In this document: piece by piece, positions 27,605 to 36,392 of the stretch
Layout: the number at the start of each line of letters is the position of its first letter
Position numbering within the stretch: the stretch's first letter is position 1
Source: Bacillus sp. THAF10
Lineage (GTDB): Bacteria; Bacillota; Bacilli; Bacillales; Bacillaceae_I
DNA length: 64,000 bases
Direction: 5' to 3'
Assembly: GCF_009363695.1 (NCBI RefSeq)
Contig: NZ_CP045403.1
Location: forward strand, 228,001-292,000
The notes under the pieces: generated by a model
Databases searched by the model: none
What the model was told of the DNA's origin: nothing
Seen by the model: the letters and a program-made list of their open reading frames with translations, nothing else
Position numbers and translations under genes: made by a program

Positions 27605-28719
27605 GATAGGACCTCCTTTTGAATGGATGCTGCTTTTAGGGCAGCCTCTACATCACGTATTAAATCATCAGCGTCTTCTATACCAACAGAAAAACGAAGC
27701 AGCCTGTTACAAACGCCGGTTTTGATGCGAATCTCCTCTGGTATATCGGCATGCGTTTGGGTTGCTGGATAGGTGATAAAACTTTCCACGCCACCAAGAC
27801 TCTCAGCAAAGGTGATTAGCTGTAAGTTTTGCAAAAACGGATTCACCCAGGCTTCCTCTTGAATGCGAAAGGACAGCATTCCGCCCCTCCCCGGATACAA
27901 CACATCGGTTACGGCTGGGTGTGTTTTGAGATACTCTGCAATGGCCTTCGCATTTTTTTCATGACGTTCCATACGTAAGGACAAGGTCTTCATGCCCCGC
28001 ATCAATAGCCAAGAATCAAAAGGACTGAGGACCGCACCTGCGGCATTATGGTGAAGCGCTAGCGATTCGCAAAGCTCTTTGCCTTTTGCAACAATCAGTC
28101 CGGCAAGCACATCATTATGGCCACCAAGGTATTTGGTCGCGCTATGAATGACAAGGTCCGCACCAAGCTTTATAGGATTTAATAGAACAGGAGTGTAAAA
28201 GGTATTATCACAGATTAAAAGAATGTCTCGCGCTTTTGCAAGCTGTGACACGGCTTCTAAATCTGTTTCTACCATCAGGGGATTAGTTGGAGTTTCCACA
28301 AAAATAGCTCTCGTCTGTGGGGTAATCGCTGCTTTGATTTCTTCTAGGTTTGTGGTATCCACATACGTACAACACAGCCCCCATTTTTTATAGCCTTCCT
28401 CAAACAGTCGGTAAGTCCCACCGTACAAATCCTTACAAACAAGGAGTTCGTCACCTGATTTAAAAAGAGAAAGAATCGTGAGGATCGCCGCCATTCCAGA
28501 GCTGCACGCAAATCCTTGGTCGCCATCTTCAAGTTCCGCAATTGCTTGCTCTAACACATGTCTCGTCGGATTTCCTGTACGCGTGTAGTCATAGCCTGTC
28601 GATTGACCAATCCCCTCATGACGATAAGCCGTGGAAAAATAAACAGGCGGATTGACCGTTCCAGTGGCTGTTTCACTTCTATTACCAATTTGCGCAAGCT
28701 TTGTGTCTGTTTTATACAT
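27601..28719 (-). CDS. metI: cystathionine gamma-synthase / O-acetylhomoserine thiolyase
   Basis: A 372-residue PLP enzyme (B. subtilis MetI is about 373) with SSGMAAILTILSLF, the VETPTNPLM block and the PLP-lysine motif HSATKYLGGHNDVLAG. It makes cystathionine, or homocysteine directly, from activated homoserine. ATG 28719 is preceded by GGGAGGT. The frame continues upstream to 28854, but that part runs through the riboswitch and is not translated. It is the first gene of metI-metC-yitJ-metH. Confidence 0.92.
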   Translation of the reverse strand: MYKTDTKLAQIGNRSETATGTVNPPVYFSTAYRHEGIGQSTGYDYTRTGNPTRHVLEQAIAELEDGDQGFACSSGMAAILTILSLFKSGDELLVCKDLYGGTYRLFEEGYKKWGLCCTYVDTTNLEEIKAAITPQTRAIFVETPTNPLMVETDLEAVSQLAKARDILLICDNTFYTPVLLNPIKLGADLVIHSATKYLGGHNDVLAGLIVAKGKELCESLALHHNAAGAVLSPFDSWLLMRGMKTLSLRMERHEKNAKAIAEYLKTHPAVTDVLYPGRGGMLSFRIQEEAWVNPFLQNLQLITFAESLGGVESFITYPATQTHADIPEEIRIKTGVCNRLLRFSVGIEDADDLIRDVEAALKAASIQKEVLS

Positions 28720-28785
28720 AGAATAGACCTCCCGATAGCTAATTTTGGTTTTCCTTAGGATGGGGGAGGAGGCATTTGGATAAAA

Positions 28786-28956
28786 AGAAAAAAGCCTCCT
28801 TATAAGAAGAAGACTTTTTGGTTGAAAGTTCATTCTTCTCATCTGTGCAAGCAACCTACATTGCTCACTGGAATTAGCACCTTTTCAACGCTGTTCTGAG
28901 CGCTGCTGGTTGCTGAGGTGTCATCGGGCCATTCCCTCTACCTCTCTGGATAAGAA
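28786..28956 (-). promoter_or_regulatory. SAM-I (S-box) riboswitch with terminator
   Basis: On the minus strand the leader has the S-box signature: P1 arms TTCTTATC (28956-28949) and GATGAGAA (28843-28836), AGAGAGGTAGAGGGA, the conserved GATGACACC-type core, AGCAACC and GGTGCTAATTCC blocks. An alternative terminator hairpin follows (28820-28786), whose AGTCTTC and GGAGGCT arms end in T6. SAM binding should favour termination and so shut off metI to metH. Confidence 0.95.
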
Positions 28957-29091
28957 ATTTCATTATATAGTTATTAGTATTATCTGAACGTTTTAATTAT
29001 TTTACTAATTTACAACAGGAAAGCGAGAAATGCAATAATTTTTTTTGAAAGCGCATTGCACACGACCGGAAAAGGAGGGGTTTGGAGGAGA

Positions 29092-29881
29092 GTGGGTTGA
29101 GCACGGAGGCTGGTGGTGGACCTAAAAACGGGAGTAGCCGAGGAAAATGAGTCAAGCAGAGGTGCTGGACGACCGAAAAACGGGAGTCGCAGACGAAAAT
29201 GTGTCGAGCAGAGGTGCTGGACGACCGAAAAACGGGAGCCGAAGAGGAAAATGAGTCGAGCAGGGGTGTAGGACGACCGAAAAACGGGAGCCGCGGAGTG
29301 TAATGAGTCAAGGAGAGGTGCTGGACGACCGAAAAACGGGAGTCGCGGAGGAAAATGAGTCAAGCAGGGGTGGTGGACGACCGAAAAAAGGGAGTCGCGG
29401 AGGAAAATGAGTCGAGCAGGGGTGCTGGACGACCGAAAAACGGGAGCCGCGGAGGAAAATGAGTCAAGCAGAGGTGCTGGACGACCGAAAAAAGGGAGCC
29501 GCGGAGGAAAATGAGTCGAGCAGGGGTGGTGGACGACCGAAAAAAGGGAGTCGCGGAGGAAAATGAGTCAAGCAGAGATGCTGGACGACCGAAAAACGGG
29601 AGTCGCAGACGAAAATGAGTCAAGCAGAGGTGCTGGACGACCGAAAAACGGGAATCGCGGAGGAAAATGAGTCAAGCAGGGGTGGTGGACGACCGAAAAA
29701 CGGGAGTCGCAGAGGAAAATGAGTCAAGCAGGGGTGTTGGACGACCGAAAAAAGGGAGCCGCGGAGGAAAATGAGTCAAGCAGAGATGCTGGACGACCGA
29801 AAAACGGGAGCCGAAGAGGAAAATGAGTCGAGCAGGGGTGGTGGACGACCGAAAAACCGCAGTCGCAAAAGAAAACGAATC
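29092..29881. repeat. intergenic array F: 52-bp tandem repeat, 14 full units
   Basis: Units begin with GAGTCAAGCAGAGGTGCTGG or a close variant at 29149 and then every 52 bp (29201, 29253, 29305 and so on to 29825) with no insertion or deletion. A degenerate unit precedes and a partial one follows (29877). Each unit contains GGACGACCGAAAAACGGGAG and ends GAGGAAAAT. Because 52 is not a multiple of three, the open frames here are shadows. It fills most of the 1.1-kb gap between the met operon and cydD; I see no gene in that gap. Confidence 0.93.
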
Positions 29882-30007
29882 AAGCAGCCTGTCCCTTCCA
29901 ACATCAAACTTCAATAGGTTAAATCCCGCCCCAAATCTGTCATAAATTGGTCAATCACAGAAAGAGAAATTGGATTGTATCTGTTATATAATGGGTACTA
30001 GAAGAGT

Positions 30008-30025
30008 ATGTGAGATTTTTCACAA
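30008..30025 (+). promoter_or_regulatory. Rex (redox-sensing) operator upstream of cydD
   Basis: ATGTGAGATTTTTCACAA matches 16 of 18 positions of the Rex consensus TTGTGAA-WWWW-TTCACAA. It lies 58 bases before the cydD start and just after a TATAAT at 29987-29992. Rex represses cyd genes at low NADH/NAD+. Confidence 0.75.
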
Positions 30026-30083
30026 ACAAACAAACAATCAAACAAAACCTATCCCATCATCAAAATGAAACGAGGGAAACGAC

Positions 30084-31817
30084 ATGACGGACCTAAAAGC
30101 CATTGCAAAATCACATAAAGGCATTCGAATGAGACTTCTTTTTATTGCCGTACTCACCGGTTTGACCGTGATTGGCCAGGCGTATTTCTTTGTGACCATT
30201 GTGGATCGGGTGTTCCTTCAGGGTTACTCGTTCACAGAAATACTACCGTTTCTTGCAGGCTTACTCTCTGTTTTAGCAGCACGAGCAGCCCTCACTTATC
30301 TAAATGGAATTACCGGTGTGAAGCTTGCTGCTAAAGTGAAAAAGGAGCTAAGAGCCTCGCTATTAAAAAAACTATCTAAAAGTCCAATCCAAGCAGCGCT
30401 TCAAGGGCAATCAGGCCAAAAGGTAAGTGTGATGATGGATGCAGTGGACGAAGTAGATTCCTATTTTAGTAAATACGTGCCACAGGTGATGCAATCTAGC
30501 ATTGTTCCGTTAATCATCTTAATTGCCGCCTTCAGTCAGCACGTCAACAGCGGTCTCATTATTTTAGTCACCGCTCCGTTTATCCCGATTTTCATGATTG
30601 TTGTTGGGTTGAAGACGAAGAATAAATCAGAAGAACAAATGGAAAAGCTAAATGCTTTTTCCGGGACCTTTCTTGATACGTTACAGGGGTTAACTACCTT
30701 AAAGCTGTTTAATCGCTCGCAAAAGCAGGAGCACACAATCGAGAATAGCAGTCTAAGCTTTCGCGATGCCACGATGGAAGTGTTGAAAATTGCCTTTTTA
30801 TCAGCGCTGATGCTGGAATTTATTTCGATGCTTGCCATTGGGCTTATCGCATTGGAGGCAGGCTTTCAGCTTGTTGTCTTTGAAAATATCAGCTTTTTCA
30901 CGGCCTTTTTTGTTCTAGTATTAGCACCGGAATTTTATCTCTATTTAAAAGAGCTCGGTAGTGCCTTCCACACAGGTCGTGGAAGCATGGGAGCTGCGCA
31001 GAAAATCTTCGATGAATTAAACAAAGAGGAAGCAGCGATGGAGTGGGGCAATGAAGAGCTGCCAGATAAGCTAACGCCACCTGCTATCGAACTAAAGCAT
31101 GCTGGCTTTCAGTATGGTGCAGAAGGCTTCTCGATTAAGGGGGTCGAAGCGAAGTTACCGCCTTTTTCACAAGTAGCGCTTGTTGGGAAAAGTGGTTCCG
31201 GTAAAAGCACCTTGCTTAACCTTATCTCCGGACTCATCCGACCGTCTGAAGGGACCGTAGTAATAGATGGCAAGCCGTTGTTTACCTATCAGGAAAAAAC
31301 CTGGTTTGACCAAGTAAGTTATATTTCACAACATCCCTATATTTTTGCGGGAACCATTGCAGAAAATATGATCATTGGGGCAAAGACTGAAGCTACTGTA
31401 GAAGAGTTGAACCTGGCTGCAAAAAAGGCCGGTATCTTTACGTTGATTCAGTCCTTACCACAGGGCTTTCAGACGAATATTGGAGAAGGGGGCCGCGGGC
31501 TTTCAGGTGGCGAGAAGCAACGACTCGCACTTGCACGGGCATTTTTGAAAAAACCGTCTATCATTCTGTTTGATGAGCCAACAACTGGACTAGATCTGCA
31601 AACAGAAAAAATACTGCAAGCATCGCTGCGAGAACTTTCGGAGCACGCAACCGTCATTACAGTTGCCCACCGCCTGCATACGATTAAAAATGCGGACCTC
31701 ATTCTTTTCTTAGATAACGGAAATCTACTAGCTAAAGGGTCCCATACGGAGCTTTTGGAAAAAGTCCCAGCCTATAAAGAGATGGTATCCATTCAGCAAG
31801 GAGGGAATGCGGAATGA
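30084..31817 (+). CDS. cydD: thiol reductant ABC exporter subunit CydD
   Basis: A 577-residue half-transporter: six-helix exporter domain (about residues 15-310) fused to an ATPase with Walker A GKSGSGKST, signature GLSGGEKQR, Walker B ILFDEP and H-loop VAHR. With CydC it exports thiols and is needed to assemble cytochrome bd oxidase. It overlaps cydC by 4 bases. Naming follows the E. coli convention; B. subtilis calls the first of the two cydC. Genes for the oxidase itself (cydAB) are not in the window. Confidence 0.9.
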   Translation: MTDLKAIAKSHKGIRMRLLFIAVLTGLTVIGQAYFFVTIVDRVFLQGYSFTEILPFLAGLLSVLAARAALTYLNGITGVKLAAKVKKELRASLLKKLSKSPIQAALQGQSGQKVSVMMDAVDEVDSYFSKYVPQVMQSSIVPLIILIAAFSQHVNSGLIILVTAPFIPIFMIVVGLKTKNKSEEQMEKLNAFSGTFLDTLQGLTTLKLFNRSQKQEHTIENSSLSFRDATMEVLKIAFLSALMLEFISMLAIGLIALEAGFQLVVFENISFFTAFFVLVLAPEFYLYLKELGSAFHTGRGSMGAAQKIFDELNKEEAAMEWGNEELPDKLTPPAIELKHAGFQYGAEGFSIKGVEAKLPPFSQVALVGKSGSGKSTLLNLISGLIRPSEGTVVIDGKPLFTYQEKTWFDQVSYISQHPYIFAGTIAENMIIGAKTEATVEELNLAAKKAGIFTLIQSLPQGFQTNIGEGGRGLSGGEKQRLALARAFLKKPSIILFDEPTTGLDLQTEKILQASLRELSEHATVITVAHRLHTIKNADLILFLDNGNLLAKGSHTELLEKVPAYKEMVSIQQGGNAE

Positions 31818-33532
31818 AGGAATTGCGCCATATCACCACTTTGGTGTTACGAGAAAGAAAAGATGTGCTACTGTCCATCCTTCTGGGCTTTGCTGCTGGA
31901 ATAGCCGCAGTTGGCCTATTTGCAACAAGTGGATACTTGATTTCTAAAGGAGCGTTAACTCCACCAATCTATACGCTAACGGTCATGATTGCCGTCTTAA
32001 AACTATTTGGATTTGCGCGTGCCTTCAGTCGCTACGGAGAGCGCTATTTTTCTCACCGTGCAACCTTCTCTATTTTAAGTAATTTGCGCGTTTCGTTTTA
32101 TAAGAAATTGGAGCCATTGGCACCGCGAATTTTTCAAAAATATCGAAGTGGGGACTTGCTCGCAAGAATTGTCGGCGATGTCGAAAGCCTGCAAAACTAC
32201 TTTTTACGCGTGTTCTATCCACCGGCAGTGCTCGTTCTCGTTTTTTTATGCACGATTCTTTTCATCACTTATTTTTCCGTGGCATTGGCAGTCGTTATGC
32301 TTCTTGGGCTACTTCTCACCGGATTTGTCGTGCCGACGATTTTTGCACTCGGGCAACGCAAGCTTCAGCGTAATGTGCGAGAAGAGCGTGCCAAGCTTTC
32401 TGCGGAAGTAACCGAACTATTTTATGGCTTTCGAGATTTGAAAATTTATCAGAGGCTGGAAGAAAAAGAAGCGTTGCTAGAAAAAGTCGCCTCTGACTAC
32501 GTGACAGAACAAGAACGCGAAGGCAAGCAGGCCATGTTAAATCATTCCATTAATACGTTTGTGACACTGCTTGTGACCTGGGTCCTGTTAGCGCTTGGTG
32601 CTTTCCTAACAGCAGAAGGTCAATTTGAAGGGCTGTTCCTTGCAATGCTGGTCATGATTAGCTTGACGGTCTTTGAAAATGCCGCACCAATGGCGGTATT
32701 ACCTAGCTTTTATGAGGATAGCAGAAGAGCAGCCGGCCGTTTGGAGGAAGTAGTGTATGAGGAGGAGATTCCCACACCTTCTGCGCGTTTAAAAGAATTG
32801 CCACATAGTACAGCGCTCTCGTTTCACATGACGGGAGTTGACTTTGCTTTTCCGAATGAGCCCCGTTCCACGATTCGTGATGTGAGTGTGAATCTTAAAG
32901 CAGGAACCAAAACGGCTATCGTTGGTCCGAGTGGCTCTGGAAAGTCGACATTGCTGCACTTGCTGTTGAAGCTGCAACAGCATGAAAGTGGAAGTATTTT
33001 GGTGAATGATCAGGACAGCAGAGATATTGACTCTGAAAGTCTTTGGAGCAGAAGTAATGTTGTTCTGCAGGAAAATCACTTCTTTTACGGAACGATCAGA
33101 GACAATTTAGCACTTGCAAAGGATGGCCTGACGGATGACGAAATGAGAGAAGCACTTCGTGAAGTGCAACTCGATCACTTTACGCTGGAGGATCGTGTTC
33201 TTGAGAAGGGAGAAAACCTCTCAGGTGGCGAAAAGCAGCGACTCGCAATTGCCCGTGCTTTTCTCAAAGGCGAGCGTGTGTGGATGTTAGATGAACCTAC
33301 CTCCTCTGTAGATGCCATTACAGAACGTGCGATTTTGGAGGAACTCTTTAAAAGGGCTGCGGATGATACCCTTGTCCTCATCAGCCATCGTCTCACTGGT
33401 CTGGAAAAAATGGATCAGATTGTGGTGATGGAGGATGGAAGTGTGGTCGAGAGCGGCACCTACCATGAATTGATGGAAGCGAAGGGTTATTTTTATGAAA
33501 TGAAAGAAATTGAGAAAAGTGTGTTTATGTAG
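31814..33532 (+). CDS. cydC: thiol reductant ABC exporter subunit CydC
   Basis: A 572-residue half-transporter partner of CydD. The N-terminus (LLSILLGFAAGIAAVGLFATSGYLISKGA) and FARAFSRYGERYFSHRATFS are characteristic of CydC. The ATPase domain has Walker A GPSGSGKST, signature NLSGGEKQR, Walker B WMLDEPTSSVD and H-loop ISHR. ATGA overlap with cydD shows translational coupling. Ends at the terminator 33538-33575. Confidence 0.9.
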   Translation: MKELRHITTLVLRERKDVLLSILLGFAAGIAAVGLFATSGYLISKGALTPPIYTLTVMIAVLKLFGFARAFSRYGERYFSHRATFSILSNLRVSFYKKLEPLAPRIFQKYRSGDLLARIVGDVESLQNYFLRVFYPPAVLVLVFLCTILFITYFSVALAVVMLLGLLLTGFVVPTIFALGQRKLQRNVREERAKLSAEVTELFYGFRDLKIYQRLEEKEALLEKVASDYVTEQEREGKQAMLNHSINTFVTLLVTWVLLALGAFLTAEGQFEGLFLAMLVMISLTVFENAAPMAVLPSFYEDSRRAAGRLEEVVYEEEIPTPSARLKELPHSTALSFHMTGVDFAFPNEPRSTIRDVSVNLKAGTKTAIVGPSGSGKSTLLHLLLKLQQHESGSILVNDQDSRDIDSESLWSRSNVVLQENHFFYGTIRDNLALAKDGLTDDEMREALREVQLDHFTLEDRVLEKGENLSGGEKQRLAIARAFLKGERVWMLDEPTSSVDAITERAILEELFKRAADDTLVLISHRLTGLEKMDQIVVMEDGSVVESGTYHELMEAKGYFYEMKEIEKSVFM

Positions 33533-33537
33533 TTGGT

Positions 33538-33575
33538 TAGCTGCCAAGGGGAGACACTCCCTTTGGTGGCTTTTT
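33538..33575 (+). terminator. terminator of cydDC
   Basis: GCTGCCAAGGGGAG and CTCCCTTTGGTGGC pair with a 3-base loop, followed by TTTTT. Confidence 0.88.
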
Positions 33576-33578
33576 CTA

Positions 33579-33761
33579 TGCAGGGGGTATATGGGGTTTT
33601 TGAAAGCAACAAATTTATCGTTTCGCTGAAATATCGTGATTTTCGCTTGAATTTCTTATTTTTCGCTGAATAAACGAAAATTTCGCCAGAATCATGTTCA
33701 TTTTCGCTGAATTCTGCGTATAATCGCTGAATCCCTAAAAAATATACGTGCAGGGGGTATA
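33579..33761. repeat. intergenic array C: six ~20-bp units between direct repeats
   Basis: TTTCGC (usually TTTCGCTGAAT) recurs at 33621, 33641, 33661, 33681 and 33702, with a degenerate unit at 33722; spacing is 20-21 bp. The block is bracketed by a perfect 13-bp direct repeat, TGCAGGGGGTATA, at 33579-33591 and 33749-33761. Confidence 0.82.
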
Positions 33762-33831
33762 CAGGTCGCTCAAAAACTATCCTATATTCTCCATTTTTTT
33801 AAACTCTAGGTTACTTTCCTACTATTACTCG

Positions 33832-33885
33832 TTGACGCTCCGCATGGAAAAATAGTATAGTTATCATAGTTGATAATGATTATCA
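33832..33885 (+). promoter_or_regulatory. SigA promoter with perfect Fur box
   Basis: TTGACG (33832-33837), 18 bp, TATAGT (33856-33861), then TGATAATGATTATCA at 33871-33885, a perfect 7-1-7 Fur box directly downstream of the start region. The gene that follows is therefore probably repressed in iron-replete cells. Confidence 0.87.
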
Positions 33886-33923
33886 TTAGGGAAACGAAAT
33901 TTTCCTAAGAGGGAGTGGAGTCC

Positions 33924-35633
33924 GTGGTTCGCCGTTTTTTTTCCTACTATAAGCCATATAAATGGCTGTTCATTTTAGATTTTTCCTGTGCGGTACTTGT
34001 GGGGATTCTGGAGCTTGCCTTTCCGGTTGCAGTTAATCAGGTGATAGACCGGTTGTTGCCGGAGCAGAACTGGAACCTAATTGTCTGGGCCTGCATTGGG
34101 TTGCTGGCTGTTTATGCCATAAATACGGGCCTGCACTACATTGTTACATATTGGGGACATATGCTAGGCATCAATATTGAAACGGACATGCGCCGCAAGC
34201 TGTTTCAGCATATGCAAAAACTATCGTTTGGGTACTACGATAACAACAAAACCGGTCATTCTATCTCGAGGCTAACGAAGGACTTAGAGGAAATAGGCGA
34301 GGTGGCTCATCACGGACCAGAGGATGTCTTTGTTGCGCTGATGACGCTTGTTGGTGCATTCATCATCATGCTGACCATCAACTGGAAGCTTGCAATCCTT
34401 TCCTTTATCGTGATTCCAGTGCTAATGGTCCTTGCGATCTATTTTAATAAGAAAATGACCAAAACCTTCCGCCGCATGTTTCATAATGTCGCCGAAATCA
34501 ATGCGAGAGTGGAGGATAGCATCGGGGGAATCCGTGTTGTTCAAGCCTTTGCTAATGAAAAACACGAGCAAAAGCAGTTCGCTGTGAACAATGAAAGCTA
34601 CCGAAACACGAAGCTTTCTTCATATAAAATTATGGCGCAGAACGTGACTGCGAACTATATGCTGATGCGTCTAGTTACATTATTTACGCTGCTATTCGGA
34701 ACGTTTTTTGTCATTGGCGGAGAGCTGACTTACGGACAGTTTGTCGCGTTTATCTTACTCTCGAACATATTACTAGGACCAATCCAGAAAATTAATGCCG
34801 TTATTGAGAGCTATCCTAAAGGGATTGCAGGCTTTAAGCGATACACAGAAATTATGGACACAGAGCCTGATATTGCTGATGCACCAGGAGCTGTGCATGC
34901 GGAGCTTGAAGGCGAAATTCACTATAGAAACGTCTCTTTTGGCTATGAGGGCACAGAAAAAGTATTGAGAAACATCAACCTTTCTGTTAAAGCAGGAGAA
35001 ACCATTGCGATTGTAGGACCATCTGGTGCAGGTAAAACCACGCTTTGCAGCTTGTTGCCACGTTTTTATGAGCTTGAAGAAGGCGGCATCCTCATTGATG
35101 GCTACGATACTCGTGAATTGAAGCTAGAATCCCTACGTAGTCAAATAGGCATTGTTCAGCAGGATGTTTTCTTGTTTTCCGGAACAATCCGTGAAAATAT
35201 TGCGTATGGAAAACTCGATGCCACAGATGAGGAAATCATGGAAGCAGCACGTCGCTCGCAGCTAGATACATTTATTCAGACGCAGCCTCAAGGCTTGGAT
35301 ACGGTAATAGGCGAGCGGGGAGTGAAGCTATCTGGTGGACAGAAGCAACGCCTGGCGATTTCCCGAATTTTCTTAAAGAACCCACCGATCCTTATTTTAG
35401 ATGAAGCAACGTCCGCGCTAGATACCGAAACAGAACGTGCGATTCAGGCTTCCTTAACGGAGCTTGCGAAGGACCGGACGACGTTGGTCATTGCCCACCG
35501 TTTGGCCACGATAAAAAATGCAGACAGAATCATGGTGGTCACCAAAGACGGAATTGCAGAGCAAGGAAGTCATGAAGATTTATTGAGCTCTGCGGGAATT
35601 TATAGCAGACTGCATCAGGCTCAATTTGGATGA
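33924..35633 (+). CDS. Fur-regulated ABC exporter-type transporter (ATPase-permease fusion)
   Basis: A 569-residue half-transporter of the MsbA/YfiBC type: six transmembrane helices (about residues 10-310), then Walker A GPSGAGKTT, signature KLSGGQKQR, Walker B ILILDEATSALD and H-loop IAHR. GTG 33924 gives the expected MVRRFFSYYKPYKW start and has GAGGGAG 8 bases upstream; GTG 33915 overlaps that site. It is monocistronic, so it probably acts as a homodimer. The Fur box points to iron or siderophore traffic, but the substrate is unproven. Confidence 0.9.
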   Translation: MVRRFFSYYKPYKWLFILDFSCAVLVGILELAFPVAVNQVIDRLLPEQNWNLIVWACIGLLAVYAINTGLHYIVTYWGHMLGINIETDMRRKLFQHMQKLSFGYYDNNKTGHSISRLTKDLEEIGEVAHHGPEDVFVALMTLVGAFIIMLTINWKLAILSFIVIPVLMVLAIYFNKKMTKTFRRMFHNVAEINARVEDSIGGIRVVQAFANEKHEQKQFAVNNESYRNTKLSSYKIMAQNVTANYMLMRLVTLFTLLFGTFFVIGGELTYGQFVAFILLSNILLGPIQKINAVIESYPKGIAGFKRYTEIMDTEPDIADAPGAVHAELEGEIHYRNVSFGYEGTEKVLRNINLSVKAGETIAIVGPSGAGKTTLCSLLPRFYELEEGGILIDGYDTRELKLESLRSQIGIVQQDVFLFSGTIRENIAYGKLDATDEEIMEAARRSQLDTFIQTQPQGLDTVIGERGVKLSGGQKQRLAISRIFLKNPPILILDEATSALDTETERAIQASLTELAKDRTTLVIAHRLATIKNADRIMVVTKDGIAEQGSHEDLLSSAGIYSRLHQAQFG

Positions 35634-35663
35634 GATCTTACAGATGGTAATGACAGGAAAATT

Positions 35664-35688
35664 GTTTGAATAGCCTCCAGACGGGAAT
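35664..35688 (+). promoter_or_regulatory. SigB general-stress promoter
   Basis: GTTTGA, 13 bp, GGGAAT, close to the SigB consensus GTTTAA, 12-15 bp, GGGTAT. It lies 45 bases before a gene of the YflT/GsiB-type stress class. Confidence 0.7.
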
Positions 35689-35732
35689 GTATTCAGTATA
35701 AAACAATACTGATATTCTTAGGAGGAAAAAAC

Positions 35733-36110
35733 ATGAAGACAATACTTGGTGTTTACGATTCGGATAAAAAAGCACGAAATGTTGTTGAAGGCCTTATCGT
35801 ACAAGGGTATCATGCAGAAGAAATTGTCGTCGTTGCACTCGACAATAATGTTAGCCATGACTATCCAATCGGCACACGACTCGAACGAATTGAAGCAGAA
35901 CAAGAGGATTCTGTAATGGATAAGCTAAAGCATACATTCATTCCAGATGGAGCGCAGATTCCAAAGGGTGTTGGCAATAGGCTCGCAAAACTGGGTCTTT
36001 CCGATCGAGAAGCTCCCATGTATGCCACAGATATTGAAAACGGCAGAATTGTGGTACTTGTGAACAAAAAATCGAGCAAAGAAGCACGAACAGTAACTCC
36101 GACTCCATAA
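35733..36110 (+). CDS. general stress protein, YflT (GSP17M) family
   Basis: A 125-residue soluble protein. The N-terminus (KTILGVYDSDKKARNVVEGLIVQGYHAEEIVVVA) matches the heat-induced stress protein YflT domain (about residues 1-110), which also gives the distal NGRIVVLVN strand. B. subtilis YflT is a SigB-dependent protein of unknown biochemical role. A SigB-like promoter and a AGGAGG ribosome binding site precede it. Confidence 0.85.
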   Translation: MKTILGVYDSDKKARNVVEGLIVQGYHAEEIVVVALDNNVSHDYPIGTRLERIEAEQEDSVMDKLKHTFIPDGAQIPKGVGNRLAKLGLSDREAPMYATDIENGRIVVLVNKKSSKEARTVTPTP

Positions 36111-36180
36111 CTAATGCAGAAATAGGGGCGGCTTACCCATTAGAATCAGTTTTGTAGTGCAAACAAGTAAATATCAAAGG

Positions 36181-36229
36181 AAAACGCACCGAATTTCACA
36201 AACGAAATTCACCGGGCGTTTTTTTTTTG
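36181..36229 (+). terminator. terminator after YflT-like gene
   Basis: ACGC-CCG-AATTTC and GAAATT-CGG-GCGT arms form a long stem followed by T9. Confidence 0.8.
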
Positions 36230-36259
36230 TTTACATTCTAGGTTGCGAGGTTGGCTAAA

Positions 36260-36290
36260 GAAAGAGACTCCAAAATCCTGAGGCTCTTTC
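36260..36290 (-). terminator. possible terminator for the small minus-strand gene
   Basis: GAAAGAG(A)CTC and GAG(G)CTCTTTC arms form an imperfect stem downstream of the 51-residue minus-strand gene. Confidence 0.4.
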
Positions 36291-36392
36291 TATTCTTCTA
36301 TCCTCTTCCAACTGTACGCTTCGTAAGTTTGACATGAAAGGCTAATGGGTTGCCTATATCATGCGGATTTTTTTTGCTTCCATAACATTAAG

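Noticed and set aside
28720..28854. Upstream part of the metI frame
   Set aside because: It reads through the S-box expression platform; the ribosome binding site is at ATG 28719.
29149..29876. Per-unit RNA hairpin GAC-GA-CCG / CGG-GA-GTC with tandem GA mismatches
   Set aside because: Several units change one arm only (AAAAAAGGG or GAGCC variants) without compensating changes, so structure conservation is not supported.
29092..29881. CRISPR array
   Set aside because: The 52-bp units repeat across their whole length with no unique spacers, and no cas genes are present.
28997..29914. Minus-strand open frames with repeated RLPFFGRPAPLLDS peptides
   Set aside because: They follow from the 52-bp repeat, which shifts frame each unit; no ribosome binding site or codon bias.
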